Program-made: the position numbers and the translations under genes
Assembly (NCBI GenBank): GCA_903891285.1
Contig: CAITDZ010000129.1
Coordinates: 1 to 41,558 of the forward strand
Direction of reading: 5' to 3'
Length of the DNA: 41,558 nt
Source: an uncultured Solirubrobacterales bacterium
GTDB lineage: Bacteria > Actinomycetota > Thermoleophilia > Solirubrobacterales > 70-9
Part shown: positions 24,831 through 34,733 of the stretch, piece after piece
Numbering within the stretch: the first letter of the stretch is position 1
How the letters are laid out: the number at the start of each line of letters is the position of its first letter
Notes under the pieces: model-generated
What the model was told of the DNA's origin: nothing
The model's database searches: none
What the model saw: only the letters and a program-made list of their open reading frames with translations

Positions 24831-25910
24831 GTGCCCAGGATCGCGGTAATCGGTGTCGGCCTGATCGGCGGCTCGATCGGCAAGGCAGCTCGTGAGCAGG
24901 GCCTCGGAGACGTCGTGGGCTGGGTTCGGGACCCGGCCCGGGCCGAGGCCTGCCTCGGGAGCGGGGCACTCGACGAAGTCGCCTCCACCCTCGAGGAGGC
25001 GGTGGCCGATGCGGAGATCGCATTCAGCTGCGTCTCGGTCGGGGCGCTGCCGGAGGTGACCGGGCGGATGCTCGCCGCGGTCGGGGAGGACACGGTGGTG
25101 ACCGACGTCGGCTCGACCAAGGGCGAGATGGTCGAGCGCTTCGGGGACGACCCGCGATTCATCGGTGGGCACCCTCTTGCCGGGGCCGAGACGGCCGGAG
25201 TCGAGTCGTCACGCGCCGACCTGTTCGACGGGGCGCGATGGCTGCTTACCCCGACCGGGGTGTCCTCGGGAATCCTCTACGACCGCCTCAACCGGTTCAT
25301 CACATCGATCGGGGCCCGTCCAGCGGCGATCGATGCCGCCGAACACGATGACGCGATGGCGGTGGTCAGCCACCTTCCGCACGTCTTCGCCAACCAGCTC
25401 GCCAGCCAGGCACTCGCCGGATCCGAGAGGCTTGGAGCCGTAGCCCCGAGCCTCCGGGACGCGACCCGTGTTGCCGGCTCCAATCCGACCGTCTGGAGCG
25501 AGATCCTCGCAAGTAACGGCGATTCCGTCTCGGAAGCGATAGGAGTCGCGATCGACGGCCTGGAGAGTTCGAGGGCAGTAATCGCTACCGGTGATCCGAA
25601 AGCGATCAGGGAGTGGCAGGAAGGGGCAGCTTCGGCCCGCGCCGCCCTCTCAGCGGTCGAGGGCGCTGGCGAGGCAACCCATGCGATCAGGATCCTCGTG
25701 CCGAACCGACCCGGCGTCCTCGCTCAGGTCGCCCTCGCACTCGGCGAGGACGGCGTGAACATCGTCGACATGTCGCTCGAGCCGGCCTCGGACATGAGTT
25801 CGGGCGCGATCACGGTCTGGGTCGCCGGGGAGGCCGATGTCGGTCGGGCGAGCCGGTCGATCGAGGAGCTCGGGTTCCAGGTTTCCCCTGCCGAAGACGA
25901 AGTCCGGTGA
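24831..25910 (+). CDS. tyrA: Prephenate dehydrogenase with C-terminal ACT domain
   Basis: This 359-residue enzyme oxidatively decarboxylates prephenate to 4-hydroxyphenylpyruvate for tyrosine synthesis. The N-terminal Rossmann motif is GVGLIGGSIGKAAREQG. DVGSTKGEMVE, GGHPLAGAETAGVESS and the histidine-containing EHDDAMAVVSHLPHV follow. An ACT domain (about residues 285-355, beginning AIRILVPNRPGVLAQVA) probably senses an aromatic amino acid. An arogenate-specific enzyme cannot be excluded. GTG 24831 is two bases after aroF and the stop overlaps aroA by GTGA. Confidence 0.94.
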   Translation: MPRIAVIGVGLIGGSIGKAAREQGLGDVVGWVRDPARAEACLGSGALDEVASTLEEAVADAEIAFSCVSVGALPEVTGRMLAAVGEDTVVTDVGSTKGEMVERFGDDPRFIGGHPLAGAETAGVESSRADLFDGARWLLTPTGVSSGILYDRLNRFITSIGARPAAIDAAEHDDAMAVVSHLPHVFANQLASQALAGSERLGAVAPSLRDATRVAGSNPTVWSEILASNGDSVSEAIGVAIDGLESSRAVIATGDPKAIREWQEGAASARAALSAVEGAGEATHAIRILVPNRPGVLAQVALALGEDGVNIVDMSLEPASDMSSGAITVWVAGEADVGRASRSIEELGFQVSPAEDEVR

Positions 25911-27205
25911 CCGAGGCAGTGAGGTTCGCGGCCTCCGGACCCTTGCGGGGCTCGGTCAGCCCGCCGGCCGATAAGTCGATCTCCCACCGGGCAGCGATCC
26001 TCGGGGCGATGAGCGGGGGTCCGACCGAGATCACCAACTACCTGGTCTCCGATGACACCGAGGCGACCCTGGTTGCGATGGAGGCATTGGGCGCCTCCGT
26101 CGAGAGGGTCGGGGATGGTTCCGGGCATCTGGTCGTGAGCGGGGTGGGGCCGATGGGACCGACCACGGGTGTGCGGATCGATGTCGCCAACTCAGGCACC
26201 CTGCTCCGGCTCCTCCCCGGCTGGCTCGCCGGCTGGCAGGGAGGAAGGTGGGAGGTCGACGGTGACGAGTCGATCCGACGCCGCCCGGTCGATCGGATCG
26301 CCTCCCCTCTCGGCGAGATGGGAGCCCGCATCGAGGCAACTGGTGACCGTTTCCCCCCTCTCGTCGTCGAGGGCTCTGAGCTGTCCGGGATCGAGTACAC
26401 GCTCCCGGTCGCCAGCGCGCAGGTCAAGTCCTGTCTGCTCCTCGCCGGCCTGAGGGCCGGTGGCCCGACGACCATCTACGAACCGCTTCCTACCCGCGAC
26501 CACACTGAACGGATGCTCGGACTTGCCGGGGTCCGACTCGATCGGGAGGGGTCCTCGATCACGGTCTGGCCGACCGAGACGTTCGAGCTCGACTCGGTCG
26601 AGGTTCCCGGGGACTTCTCCTCGGCCGCCTTTCCCCTGGTTGCGGCCCTGCTGGTTCCCGGATCGGAGATCAGGCTGGAGGGAGTCGGCACGAACCCGAC
26701 CCGAACCGGCCTCCTCTCGATTCTTTCCCGCATGGGGGCGGATATCGAGATCGACCAGGGTGACCCCCGCGGAGAGGAACCGGTCGGGTCCCTGGTCATC
26801 CGCCATTCGGCACTCACTGGCACGGAGGTCGGGGGAGCCGAGATCCCCCTGGCGATAGACGAGCTGCCGCTGGTTGCGCTGGCAGCGGGTTTCGCTGATG
26901 GTGAAACCGTCATTCGGGACGCGGGCGAGCTGCGGGCCAAGGAGTCGGACCGGATCGAGACCGTCAGCAAGGCACTGCAGGGCCTCGGGATCGAGGCAGA
27001 ACCGACCCCGGACGGCCTGGTCGTGCGGGGCGGCAATCGTCCGGTGGGGGGCGCGATCGATGCCGAAGGTGATCACCGGATCGCGATGCTCGGGGCAGTA
27101 GCGGGATTGGCGAGCCGTGACGGTGTCGAGGTAAACGGTTTCGAGGCAGCTTCGGTCAGCTATCCGGGATTCGAGCGGGACCTGGCTGGACTGACCGAAG
27201 CGTGA
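25907..27205 (+). CDS. aroA: 3-phosphoshikimate 1-carboxyvinyltransferase (EPSP synthase)
   Basis: This 432-residue enzyme joins shikimate 3-phosphate and phosphoenolpyruvate, the sixth shikimate step. Visible motifs are PPADKSISHRAAILGAM with the catalytic lysine, DVANSGTLLRLLPG (usually GNAGTxxR), ASAQVKSCLLLAGL, DFSSAAFPLVAALLVPGS, and AKESDRI. The sequence after the N-terminal motif resembles the glyphosate-tolerant class II type more than E. coli AroA, but this is a visual impression. GTG 25907 (GTGA overlap with tyrA) is preferred over the long upstream extension, which lies wholly in tyrA. A gap of 61 bases with a promoter precedes cmk. Confidence 0.94.
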   Translation: MTEAVRFAASGPLRGSVSPPADKSISHRAAILGAMSGGPTEITNYLVSDDTEATLVAMEALGASVERVGDGSGHLVVSGVGPMGPTTGVRIDVANSGTLLRLLPGWLAGWQGGRWEVDGDESIRRRPVDRIASPLGEMGARIEATGDRFPPLVVEGSELSGIEYTLPVASAQVKSCLLLAGLRAGGPTTIYEPLPTRDHTERMLGLAGVRLDREGSSITVWPTETFELDSVEVPGDFSSAAFPLVAALLVPGSEIRLEGVGTNPTRTGLLSILSRMGADIEIDQGDPRGEEPVGSLVIRHSALTGTEVGGAEIPLAIDELPLVALAAGFADGETVIRDAGELRAKESDRIETVSKALQGLGIEAEPTPDGLVVRGGNRPVGGAIDAEGDHRIAMLGAVAGLASRDGVEVNGFEAASVSYPGFERDLAGLTEA

Positions 27206-27224
27206 GGACTCCGATCCCTGGCCG

Positions 27225-27230
27225 TAGAGT
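27225..27230 (+). promoter_or_regulatory. -10 box (TAGAGT) for cmk
   Basis: TAGAGT is followed by seven bases and ATG 27238, exactly the leaderless spacing, but that ATG opens a mini-ORF and not cmk. Alternatively it gives a 30-base leader with GGGGAGC as ribosome site for cmk. Confidence 0.5.
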
Positions 27231-27237
27231 GCCGCCG

Positions 27238-27273
27238 ATGACTTCGACCGACCGGGGAGCAGCGAAATGGTGA
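27238..27273 (+). CDS. Possible 11-codon leaderless leader ORF before cmk
   Basis: ATG 27238 lies where the TAGAGT box would place +1. It encodes MTSTDRGAAKW and stops at TGA 27271-27273, overlapping both possible cmk starts (ATG 27267 and GTG 27270; GTGA overlap with the latter). It contains the GGGGAGC ribosome site of cmk. One Trp codon sits before the stop, but it is forced by the ATGG overlap, so I do not read it as an attenuator. Confidence 0.35.
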   Translation: MTSTDRGAAKW

Positions 27274-27905
27274 TTGCGATCGACGGACCGGCTGGGGCTG
27301 GCAAGTCCTCGGTCGCGAAGGCACTCGCCGAGCGCCTCGGCTTCACCTACCTCGACTCGGGGGCGATGTACCGCTGCGTCGCCCTCGCCTGTCTCGAACG
27401 GGGTCTCGACCCGGAGGATGCAGCCCTCACCGGCGAGCTGGCCGAGAAGCTCGAGATCGTACCCGGACCCGGGCCGGTGCTCCTCGACGGGACGGACGTC
27501 TCCGGGGAGATCCGCACCGAACGTGTCACAGAGGCAGCTTCACGCGTTTCGATCCACCCGGAGGTCCGGCAGGTGATGGTCCAGGCCCAAAGGGAGCTGA
27601 TCGACACCGGCCGGTACGTGGCCGAGGGAAGGGACATCGGCACCGTGGTCAGCCCCGATTCGCCGCTCAAGGTCTTCCTGACGGCCTCCCCCGAGGTCCG
27701 GGCCGAGCGGAGGGCCCTCGAGGCTGGCGAGGAGCCCGAGTCGGTTCGGCAATCGATCGAACAGAGGGACGAGCGTGATTCCTCCCGCGAGCACGGCAGG
27801 CTCGAAGTCGCCCCCGATGCGGTCGAACTCGATACCTCGGAGCTCGAAATCGATCAGGTCGTCGAACGCATCGCAGAACTGGCGGCCGATCGCGGAATCG
27901 CCTGA
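27267..27905 (+). CDS. cmk: Cytidylate kinase
   Basis: This 212-residue P-loop kinase phosphorylates CMP and dCMP. It begins with IAIDGPAGAGKSSVAKALA, followed by YLDSGAMYRCVAL, TERVTEAASRVS, AEGRDIGTVV and the lid region SVRQSIEQRDERDSSR, all standard. ATG 27267 or GTG 27270 could start it. The ribosome site GGGGAGC is upstream. The aroA-cmk-der order is widespread in Gram-positive bacteria. der follows after seven bases. Confidence 0.96.
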   Translation: MVIAIDGPAGAGKSSVAKALAERLGFTYLDSGAMYRCVALACLERGLDPEDAALTGELAEKLEIVPGPGPVLLDGTDVSGEIRTERVTEAASRVSIHPEVRQVMVQAQRELIDTGRYVAEGRDIGTVVSPDSPLKVFLTASPEVRAERRALEAGEEPESVRQSIEQRDERDSSREHGRLEVAPDAVELDTSELEIDQVVERIAELAADRGIA

Positions 27906-27912
27906 GCGCCTG

Positions 27913-29217
27913 ATGTCCGGTCGGCCCACAGTCGCCGTCGTCGGGTTTCCGAACGTCGGCAAGAGCACTCTTGTCAATCGCCTTGCTGGGGGTCGCGAAG
28001 CCGTGGTCCACGACGAGGCCGGGGTGACCCGGGACAGGAAACTGGTCCCGTGTGAATGGAACGGGATCGCCTTCGACCTCCTCGATACCGGGGGCATCGA
28101 CTCGTCCGACCGCTCCGAACTGTCGGCCGATGTCCGCAGGCAGGCCGGGATGGCTCTCGATGACGCCGATCTCGTCCTGATGGTCGTTGACGGTGGTGCA
28201 GGGATTCGGTCCGGGGAGCTCGACCTCGCCAGGAGGCTTCAGCAGGGCGGTTCCCCGGTCGTGCTCGCCGTCAACAAGTTGGACACCCCTGCCGCCGAGG
28301 CCGCCACGGCCGAGTTCCACGCCCTCGGTCTGGGTGGTCCACTCCCCGTTTCGGCGACACATGGACTCGGGACCGGTGACCTGCTCGATCGTGTGACCGG
28401 ACTGCTCGGGGAATCCCCGGTTGCAATCGAGGAGTTGGACTCCGTCCGGGTTGCCGTGGTCGGAAGGCCGAACGTCGGCAAGTCTTCGCTCGTCAACCGC
28501 CTGCTCGGAACCGAGCGGGTAATCGTCTCGGATGAGGCGGGGACCACCAGGGACTCGATCGACACCGAGGTAGAGGTCGATGGAAGGTCGGTGCTCCTGG
28601 TCGACACGGCCGGGCTACGGAAGAGGTCACGGATTGCCGGCACGGTCGGGGAGTACGCACAGATGAGGACCGACCTGGCGATCGAGCGCGCCGATGTCGC
28701 CCTGTTGGTCTGCGATGCGACCGAGGGAATCCGGTCAGACGATCTGAGGATCGGGGAGAAGGCGATGAAGGCCGGGTGCGCGACCCTCGTCGTGCTGAAC
28801 AAATGGGACGAGACTGAGACCGATATCGATGACGCTCGGGCACGGGTCGCCCGGAAGCTGAGGCTCAGGCCCGAAGTGGTCACCTGCTCGGCGAAGACCG
28901 GCAGGAACGTCGATGGCCTCCTGGTCCGGGCGATCGGACTCGCAGACCGGGCGGCAGTCAGGGTCCCGACCCCCGAACTCAACCGGTTCATCGCCGAGGT
29001 CGCGTCGACGACCCCGCCCCCCTCGAAGAGGGGACGTCGCCTCAACCTGCTCTACGGGGCCCAGATCGGCGAATCGCCACCCCGGTTCTCGATCAAGGTG
29101 AACGACCGGAAACTGGTCTCCCGGGAGTGGTCCTACCACCTCGAGAACCGGATGCGCGAGGAGTGGGGCCTCGACGGGGTCCCGCTGATCATCGACTTCG
29201 CGGGGCGGAAGCCCTGA
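27913..29217 (+). CDS. der: Ribosome biogenesis GTPase Der (EngA)
   Basis: This 434-residue GTPase has two tandem G domains and a C-terminal KH-like domain, the unique Der architecture, and acts in assembly of the 50S subunit. The first G domain has GFPNVGKSTLVN, DTGG and NKLD. The second has GRPNVGKSSLVN (near residue 185), DTAGLRKR and NKWDE. The C-terminal segment includes RRLNLLYGAQIGESPPRF and LENRMREEWGLDGVPL. ATG 27913 is chosen because the frame upstream lies in cmk. It is followed by a 60-base gap with a promoter for metK. Confidence 0.96.
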   Translation: MSGRPTVAVVGFPNVGKSTLVNRLAGGREAVVHDEAGVTRDRKLVPCEWNGIAFDLLDTGGIDSSDRSELSADVRRQAGMALDDADLVLMVVDGGAGIRSGELDLARRLQQGGSPVVLAVNKLDTPAAEAATAEFHALGLGGPLPVSATHGLGTGDLLDRVTGLLGESPVAIEELDSVRVAVVGRPNVGKSSLVNRLLGTERVIVSDEAGTTRDSIDTEVEVDGRSVLLVDTAGLRKRSRIAGTVGEYAQMRTDLAIERADVALLVCDATEGIRSDDLRIGEKAMKAGCATLVVLNKWDETETDIDDARARVARKLRLRPEVVTCSAKTGRNVDGLLVRAIGLADRAAVRVPTPELNRFIAEVASTTPPPSKRGRRLNLLYGAQIGESPPRFSIKVNDRKLVSREWSYHLENRMREEWGLDGVPLIIDFAGRKP

Positions 29218-29231
29218 TCGGGCGATCCGAA

Positions 29232-29237
29232 TAGGGT
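29232..29237 (+). promoter_or_regulatory. -10 box (TAGGGT) for metK
   Basis: TAGGGT is followed by eight bases and GTG 29246, the first codon of a mini-ORF. If instead the leader is untranslated, it is about 33 bases long and contains a strong GGAGG seven bases before the metK ATG. The 60-base gap leaves no room for a SAM riboswitch. Confidence 0.5.
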
Positions 29238-29245
29238 TGACGACC

Positions 29246-29281
29246 GTGATCGACGCCACTGCCACGGAGGAACCACGATGA
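29246..29281 (+). CDS. Possible 11-codon leader ORF before metK
   Basis: GTG 29246 encodes [11 protein letters not shown] and ends at TGA 29279-29281, overlapping the metK ATG (29278) as ATGA. It lies at the expected transcript start. It contains no internal methionine codon, so control by methionine supply is not suggested. The GGAGG of metK is inside it. Confidence 0.3.
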   Translation: MIDATATEEPR

Positions 29282-30507
29282 GCGATCCCTCACCGCTCGC
29301 CGAAGGCGAGCACCTGTTCACGTCGGAATCGGTTACCGAGGGCCATCCGGACAAGATGGCCGATCAGATTTCCGACGCCGTCCTCGACGCCTGCCTCGAG
29401 CAGGATCCCGGGGCCCGGGTGGCCTGCGAGACCCTGGTCAACACGGGCATGGCCGTCGTCTCCGGCGAGCTCTCGACCTCGGCGACGATCGACATACCAT
29501 CAATAGTCAGGGACACGGTTTCGTCGATCGGCTATGACGATGGCGACCTGCGCTATTCGGCCGACTCGATCGCGGTCCTCGTCTCGATGGACGAGCAATC
29601 GCCGGAGATCGCCCAGGGGGTCGATGCCGGCCTCGAGATCCGGGCCGGCGGCTCGGACGAGGAGTACGACTCTGCCGGCGCGGGTGACCAGGGAATGATG
29701 TTCGGCTACGCGACCGCCGAGACGGACGCCCTGATGCCACTCCCGATCCTGCTCGCCCACCGTCTTGCCGAGAGGTTGGCCGAGGCGCGCAAGGAGGGGG
29801 CGGTCGACTACCTCCGGCCAGATGGAAAGACCCAGGTGACGATCAGGTATCGGGACGGCGAGCCGGTCGCGATCGAGCGAATCCTCGTCTCGACCCAGCA
29901 CGACCCCGACGTCGATCTCGAGACGCGGATCCGCCCTGATATCTGGGAATCGGTCGTCCTCCCGGTACTCGACACGGGCTTCGGCGAGATGGCGGATCGC
30001 GATGCCCTCTACGAGTCGCTCCTGGTCAACCCGACCGGATCCTTCGTGATCGGAGGCCCCGTTGGGGACGCCGGGCTGACCGGGCGCAAGATCATCGTCG
30101 ACACCTACGGAGGCGCAGCTCGCCACGGTGGGGGAGCCTTCTCCGGCAAGGATCCCTCGAAGGTCGATCGCTCGGCCGCTTACGCCGCCCGCTACGCGGC
30201 GAAGAACGTGGTTGCTTCCGGGCTGGCTCGCAGGTGTGAGGTCCAGGTCGCCTATGCGATCGGCGTTGCCCGACCCGTATCGGTGATGGTCGACACCTTC
30301 GGTACCGGAAGGATCCCGGACCGCGAGATCGCCGGGCTGGTCACCGCCGAGTTCGACCTTCGACCGGCGGCCTTCAGGGAGTACCTCGACCTGAACCGGC
30401 CGATCTATCGCCAGACCGCTTCATACGGCCACTTCGGCCGGGACGGTGAGGACTTCACCTGGGAGAAGACGGACCGGGCCGAAAGCCTCTCGGGTTCGAG
30501 CGACTAG
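29278..30507 (+). CDS. metK: S-adenosylmethionine synthetase
   Basis: This 409-residue enzyme makes S-adenosylmethionine from methionine and ATP. Conserved motifs are [32 protein letters not shown], and the phosphate-binding [19 protein letters not shown]. The C-terminal FGHFGRD-type motif ([15 protein letters not shown]) is complete. A strong GGAGG ribosome site precedes ATG 29278. By my count 6 of 29 arginine codons are AGG. It is convergent with pgi, only 15 bases away. Confidence 0.97.
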   Translation: MSDPSPLAEGEHLFTSESVTEGHPDKMADQISDAVLDACLEQDPGARVACETLVNTGMAVVSGELSTSATIDIPSIVRDTVSSIGYDDGDLRYSADSIAVLVSMDEQSPEIAQGVDAGLEIRAGGSDEEYDSAGAGDQGMMFGYATAETDALMPLPILLAHRLAERLAEARKEGAVDYLRPDGKTQVTIRYRDGEPVAIERILVSTQHDPDVDLETRIRPDIWESVVLPVLDTGFGEMADRDALYESLLVNPTGSFVIGGPVGDAGLTGRKIIVDTYGGAARHGGGAFSGKDPSKVDRSAAYAARYAAKNVVASGLARRCEVQVAYAIGVARPVSVMVDTFGTGRIPDREIAGLVTAEFDLRPAAFREYLDLNRPIYRQTASYGHFGRDGEDFTWEKTDRAESLSGSSD

Positions 30508-30522
30508 ACGGGCCAGGAACCC
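30492..30522. terminator. Possible bidirectional terminator between metK and pgi
   Basis: GGGTTC (30492-30497) can pair with GAACCC (30517-30522) across a 19-base loop that includes the metK stop. A second stem TCAGG/CCTGA lies at 30523-30539 in the pgi 3' end. Neither has a U-run. The convergent genes are separated by only 15 bases, so the two transcripts must end over one another. Confidence 0.25.
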
Positions 30523-32142
<1,620 letters not shown>

Positions 32143-32144
32143 GG

Positions 32145-34172
32145 TCAGCCTCCCCGGACCTGTTTCCTCGCCGCCTCGACCACTGCTTCGACCGTGAAGC
32201 CGAAGTGCGTCCTGAGGTCCCGGAAAGGTGCAGAGGCACCGAACCCATGCATCGCGATCATCGCTCCGTCGGTCCCGACGAAGCGATCCCACCCGAGGGG
32301 TGAGGCCTGCTCGATCCCGACCCGCGCGGTTATCCCCGGAGGGAGAACCGAGTCCCGGTACTCGGTGTCCTGACGGTCGAAGGCTTCCCAGCAGGGAAGG
32401 CTCACCACCCTCGCCCCGATCCCTTCGCCCGCGAGGACCTCGGCAGCCTCCACCGCGAGGTGTACCTCGCTCCCCGTGGCGATGAGGATCACCTCGGGGG
32501 CACCATCGGGATCGGAGAGCACGTAACCGCCCCGCATCAGCCCCTCGGCAGGGGCAAGGACGGAACGATCCAGGTTTGGAACGTCCTGCCGGGTCAGGAC
32601 GAGGGCGGTCGGCCCGTCGTTCCGCAACAGCGCGTACTTGAGTGCCTCCGAGGTCTCGTCGCCATCCGCGGGGCGGACTACGTCGAGTCCAGGGACCGCC
32701 CTTAGCGAGGGCAACTGCTCGACTGGCTGGTGGGTCGGTCCGTCCTCACCGAGGCCGATCGAATCGTGGGTCAGCCAATGGATGACCGGCAGCTCCATCA
32801 GGGCCGACAGCCTGATTGCCGGCCGGGCGTAGTCCGAGAAGATCAGGTAGGTCGACCAGACAGGGCGCATGTCCCCGAGGGCAAGACCGTTGGAGAGGGC
32901 CGCCGACTCGTGCTCCCTGACCCCGAGGTGGAGGCCCTGGCCGGTTCGTTCGCCAGGCTCGAAGTTCCCCGATACCTCCGGGTCGAGCCCGCTCGAGGCC
33001 GATCCGGTCAAGTCGGCCGACCCGCTCATCAACCAGGGGACGTTCGGGGCGACCGAACGCAGGGCCTTCTGGGCAGCCTTTCGGGTGGCCGTCTCCGAGC
33101 CGGCCTCGAAGCTCGGCAGTTCGGAGTCCCACCCCTCGGGCAGGGATCGCTCGAGCATCATCGCCAGCATCTCCCGCTGCTCGGCAGGCGCCTGCTCGAG
33201 CCTTGCCTGCCACGCAGTCCTCAGTTCGGCACCTCGTTTCCCGATCCCATCCCGGAAGAACTCCGGGACCTCGTCGGGGACGAGGAAGTGGGCATCCTCG
33301 GGCCAACCGTAGGCCTCCTTGGTAAGTCGGGTCTCCTCTTCGCCCAGGGGTGAGCCATGAACTCCAGCCGTATCGACCTTGTTCGGTGAGCCGAAGCCGA
33401 TCTTGCTGTGGACGATGATCAGGCTCGGTCGATCGGCCTCCGCCTTGAAGCCGTCGACCGCGGAGCTGAAGGCCTCGACGTCGTTGGCATCCTCCACGAC
33501 AGAGACGGCCCAGCCCGAGGCCCGGAATCGCTCTCCGACGTCATCGGAGAAGGTGAGGTCCGTACTCCCGTCGATCGAGATCTGGTTGCTGTCGTAGATC
33601 CAGCAGAGGTTCGAGAGCTGCTGATGGCCTGCGAGCGAGACGGCCTCCTGCGAGACCCCCTCCATCAGATCGCCGTCGGAGCAGATCACGTAGACGTCGT
33701 AATCGAAGAGGTCCTGACCGAAGGTCGCCTTCTTCCAGAGCCCCGCCATCGCCATGCCGACCGAGGTTGCGACGCCCTGGCCGAGCGGACCCGTGGTCGT
33801 CTCAACCCCGACGGTCAGGTGGGACTCGGGGTGGCCCGGTGTGGGGGATCCGAGCTGGCGGAAGTTCTTGATGTCCTCGAGCGAGATGGCCGGACTGCCG
33901 TCCGCCCTGGTCACCCCGGTGAGGTGGATCATCGAGTAGAGGAGCATCGAGGCGTGACCGGCAGAGAGCACGAATCGATCTCGGTCTGGCCACCCCGGGT
34001 CGCTCGGGTCGTACCTCAGATAGTTCTGCCAAAGCCTGACCGTGAGCGGTGCCAGCGCCATTACGGCGCCGGGGTGGCCCGAGTTGGCACGGTCTATCGC
34101 ATCGATCGAAAGTGTCCGGACCGTGTCGGCTGCCAGCTGCTCGGTATCACTCGGTCCGCCCGGCTCGTTCAC
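32145..34172 (-). CDS. tkt: Transketolase
   Basis: This 675-residue thiamine diphosphate enzyme moves two-carbon units between sugar phosphates and also produces erythrose 4-phosphate, a substrate of the DAHP synthase encoded at 23800. Motifs include IDRANSGHPGAVMALAPL, the TPP motif GDLMEGVSQEAVSLAGHQ with NQISIDG, and the pyrimidine-domain HDSIGLGEDGPTHQPVEQ. GTG 34172 is taken as the start because the ATG at 34181 overlaps the -10 box and would lie upstream of the transcript. pgi follows after two bases. Confidence 0.95.
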   Translation of the reverse strand: MNEPGGPSDTEQLAADTVRTLSIDAIDRANSGHPGAVMALAPLTVRLWQNYLRYDPSDPGWPDRDRFVLSAGHASMLLYSMIHLTGVTRADGSPAISLEDIKNFRQLGSPTPGHPESHLTVGVETTTGPLGQGVATSVGMAMAGLWKKATFGQDLFDYDVYVICSDGDLMEGVSQEAVSLAGHQQLSNLCWIYDSNQISIDGSTDLTFSDDVGERFRASGWAVSVVEDANDVEAFSSAVDGFKAEADRPSLIIVHSKIGFGSPNKVDTAGVHGSPLGEEETRLTKEAYGWPEDAHFLVPDEVPEFFRDGIGKRGAELRTAWQARLEQAPAEQREMLAMMLERSLPEGWDSELPSFEAGSETATRKAAQKALRSVAPNVPWLMSGSADLTGSASSGLDPEVSGNFEPGERTGQGLHLGVREHESAALSNGLALGDMRPVWSTYLIFSDYARPAIRLSALMELPVIHWLTHDSIGLGEDGPTHQPVEQLPSLRAVPGLDVVRPADGDETSEALKYALLRNDGPTALVLTRQDVPNLDRSVLAPAEGLMRGGYVLSDPDGAPEVILIATGSEVHLAVEAAEVLAGEGIGARVVSLPCWEAFDRQDTEYRDSVLPPGITARVGIEQASPLGWDRFVGTDGAMIAMHGFGASAPFRDLRTHFGFTVEAVVEAARKQVRGG

Positions 34173-34185
34173 GCGCGGCATCCTA
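34172..34185 (-). promoter_or_regulatory. Leaderless-type promoter for tkt-pgi (-10 TAGGAT)
   Basis: On the minus strand TAGGAT (34185 to 34180) is followed by seven bases and GTG 34172. The last bases of the box are part of an in-frame ATG (34181), which therefore cannot be in the mRNA. No clear -35 is seen. Confidence 0.6.
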
Positions 34186-34210
34186 ACTGCCGGAGGCGGC
34201 GGTCTGCCGC

Positions 34211-34693
34211 TCAGCCGAGGCCCGGATCGGTGCCCCAGTGGCCACCCTGGCGGACCGACTCGACGACACCCCCCGGATCGGCCACGCCGCCAAAGACGAA
34301 CAGTGATCCACCCGAGCCGGCAGCGGTGTCGAAGTCGACGTCACCGATCCCCAGGACCCTCTCGATGGGGGATTGGGAGTAGGAGACGTTCTGGACCCTG
34401 GCGAGGCGGGTCTCCTCCACCTCACGGGAGAGGACGCCTCGGCTCAGGTGGAGCCGACGGTCGGTGACCGTGTAGGAGGTCGTGCTCCGCTTGGCTATCC
34501 CGGCCAGGACGGTGACTCCGAGCACGATTACGACGACCAGGAAGAGGTCGACGAAACCCCGGCCGAGGACGCTCAGTAGCAGCGCGAGGAATACGGCCAG
34601 GGCGGCGCCCTTCAGGTAGAACGGAATGATCGCCCGCCACGAAGGGTGGCCCTCGTAGATGACCGTTTCACCGGCGTCCAGGGAGAAGCCCAT
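34211..34693 (-). CDS. PH-domain (bPH2/YdbS-like) membrane protein
   Basis: This 160-residue protein has two membrane segments (about residues 22-44 and 47-67) followed by a bacterial PH domain of the bPH2 type. The characteristic run is YTVTDRRLHLSRGVLSREVE, then LARVQNVSYSQSPIERVLGIGD. YdbS/YdbT-like proteins are known only as membrane proteins with poorly defined roles, sometimes in stress or bacteriocin tolerance, so no function is assigned. The start ATG at 34693 is fixed by a -10 box six bases upstream. It is divergent from priA and ends 18 bases beyond the tkt promoter. Confidence 0.9.
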   Translation of the reverse strand: MGFSLDAGETVIYEGHPSWRAIIPFYLKGAALAVFLALLLSVLGRGFVDLFLVVVIVLGVTVLAGIAKRSTTSYTVTDRRLHLSRGVLSREVEETRLARVQNVSYSQSPIERVLGIGDVDFDTAAGSGGSLFVFGGVADPGGVVESVRQGGHWGTDPGLG

Positions 34694-34705
34694 TGGCCGA
34701 GGATA
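34693..34705 (-). promoter_or_regulatory. Leaderless-type promoter for the PH-domain gene (-10 TATCCT)
   Basis: On the minus strand TATCCT (34705 to 34700) is followed by six bases and ATG 34693. The upstream promoter DNA is shared with the divergent priA promoter. Confidence 0.6.
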
Positions 34706-34733
34706 GCCGTGGATCCCCGTCCGGGCACATCCT

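Noticed and set aside
27238-27273. Tryptophan-type attenuator before cmk
   Set aside because: The single Trp codon arises from the ATGG overlap with the cmk start, and cmk has no link to tryptophan.
29218-29277. SAM riboswitch or other long leader before metK
   Set aside because: Only 60 bases separate der and metK and they contain a promoter box, so no aptamer fits.
32143-32292. 50-residue N-terminal extension of pgi
   Set aside because: It lies inside tkt, has no similarity to the isomerase, and the GTG at 32142 has a good ribosome site right after the tkt stop.
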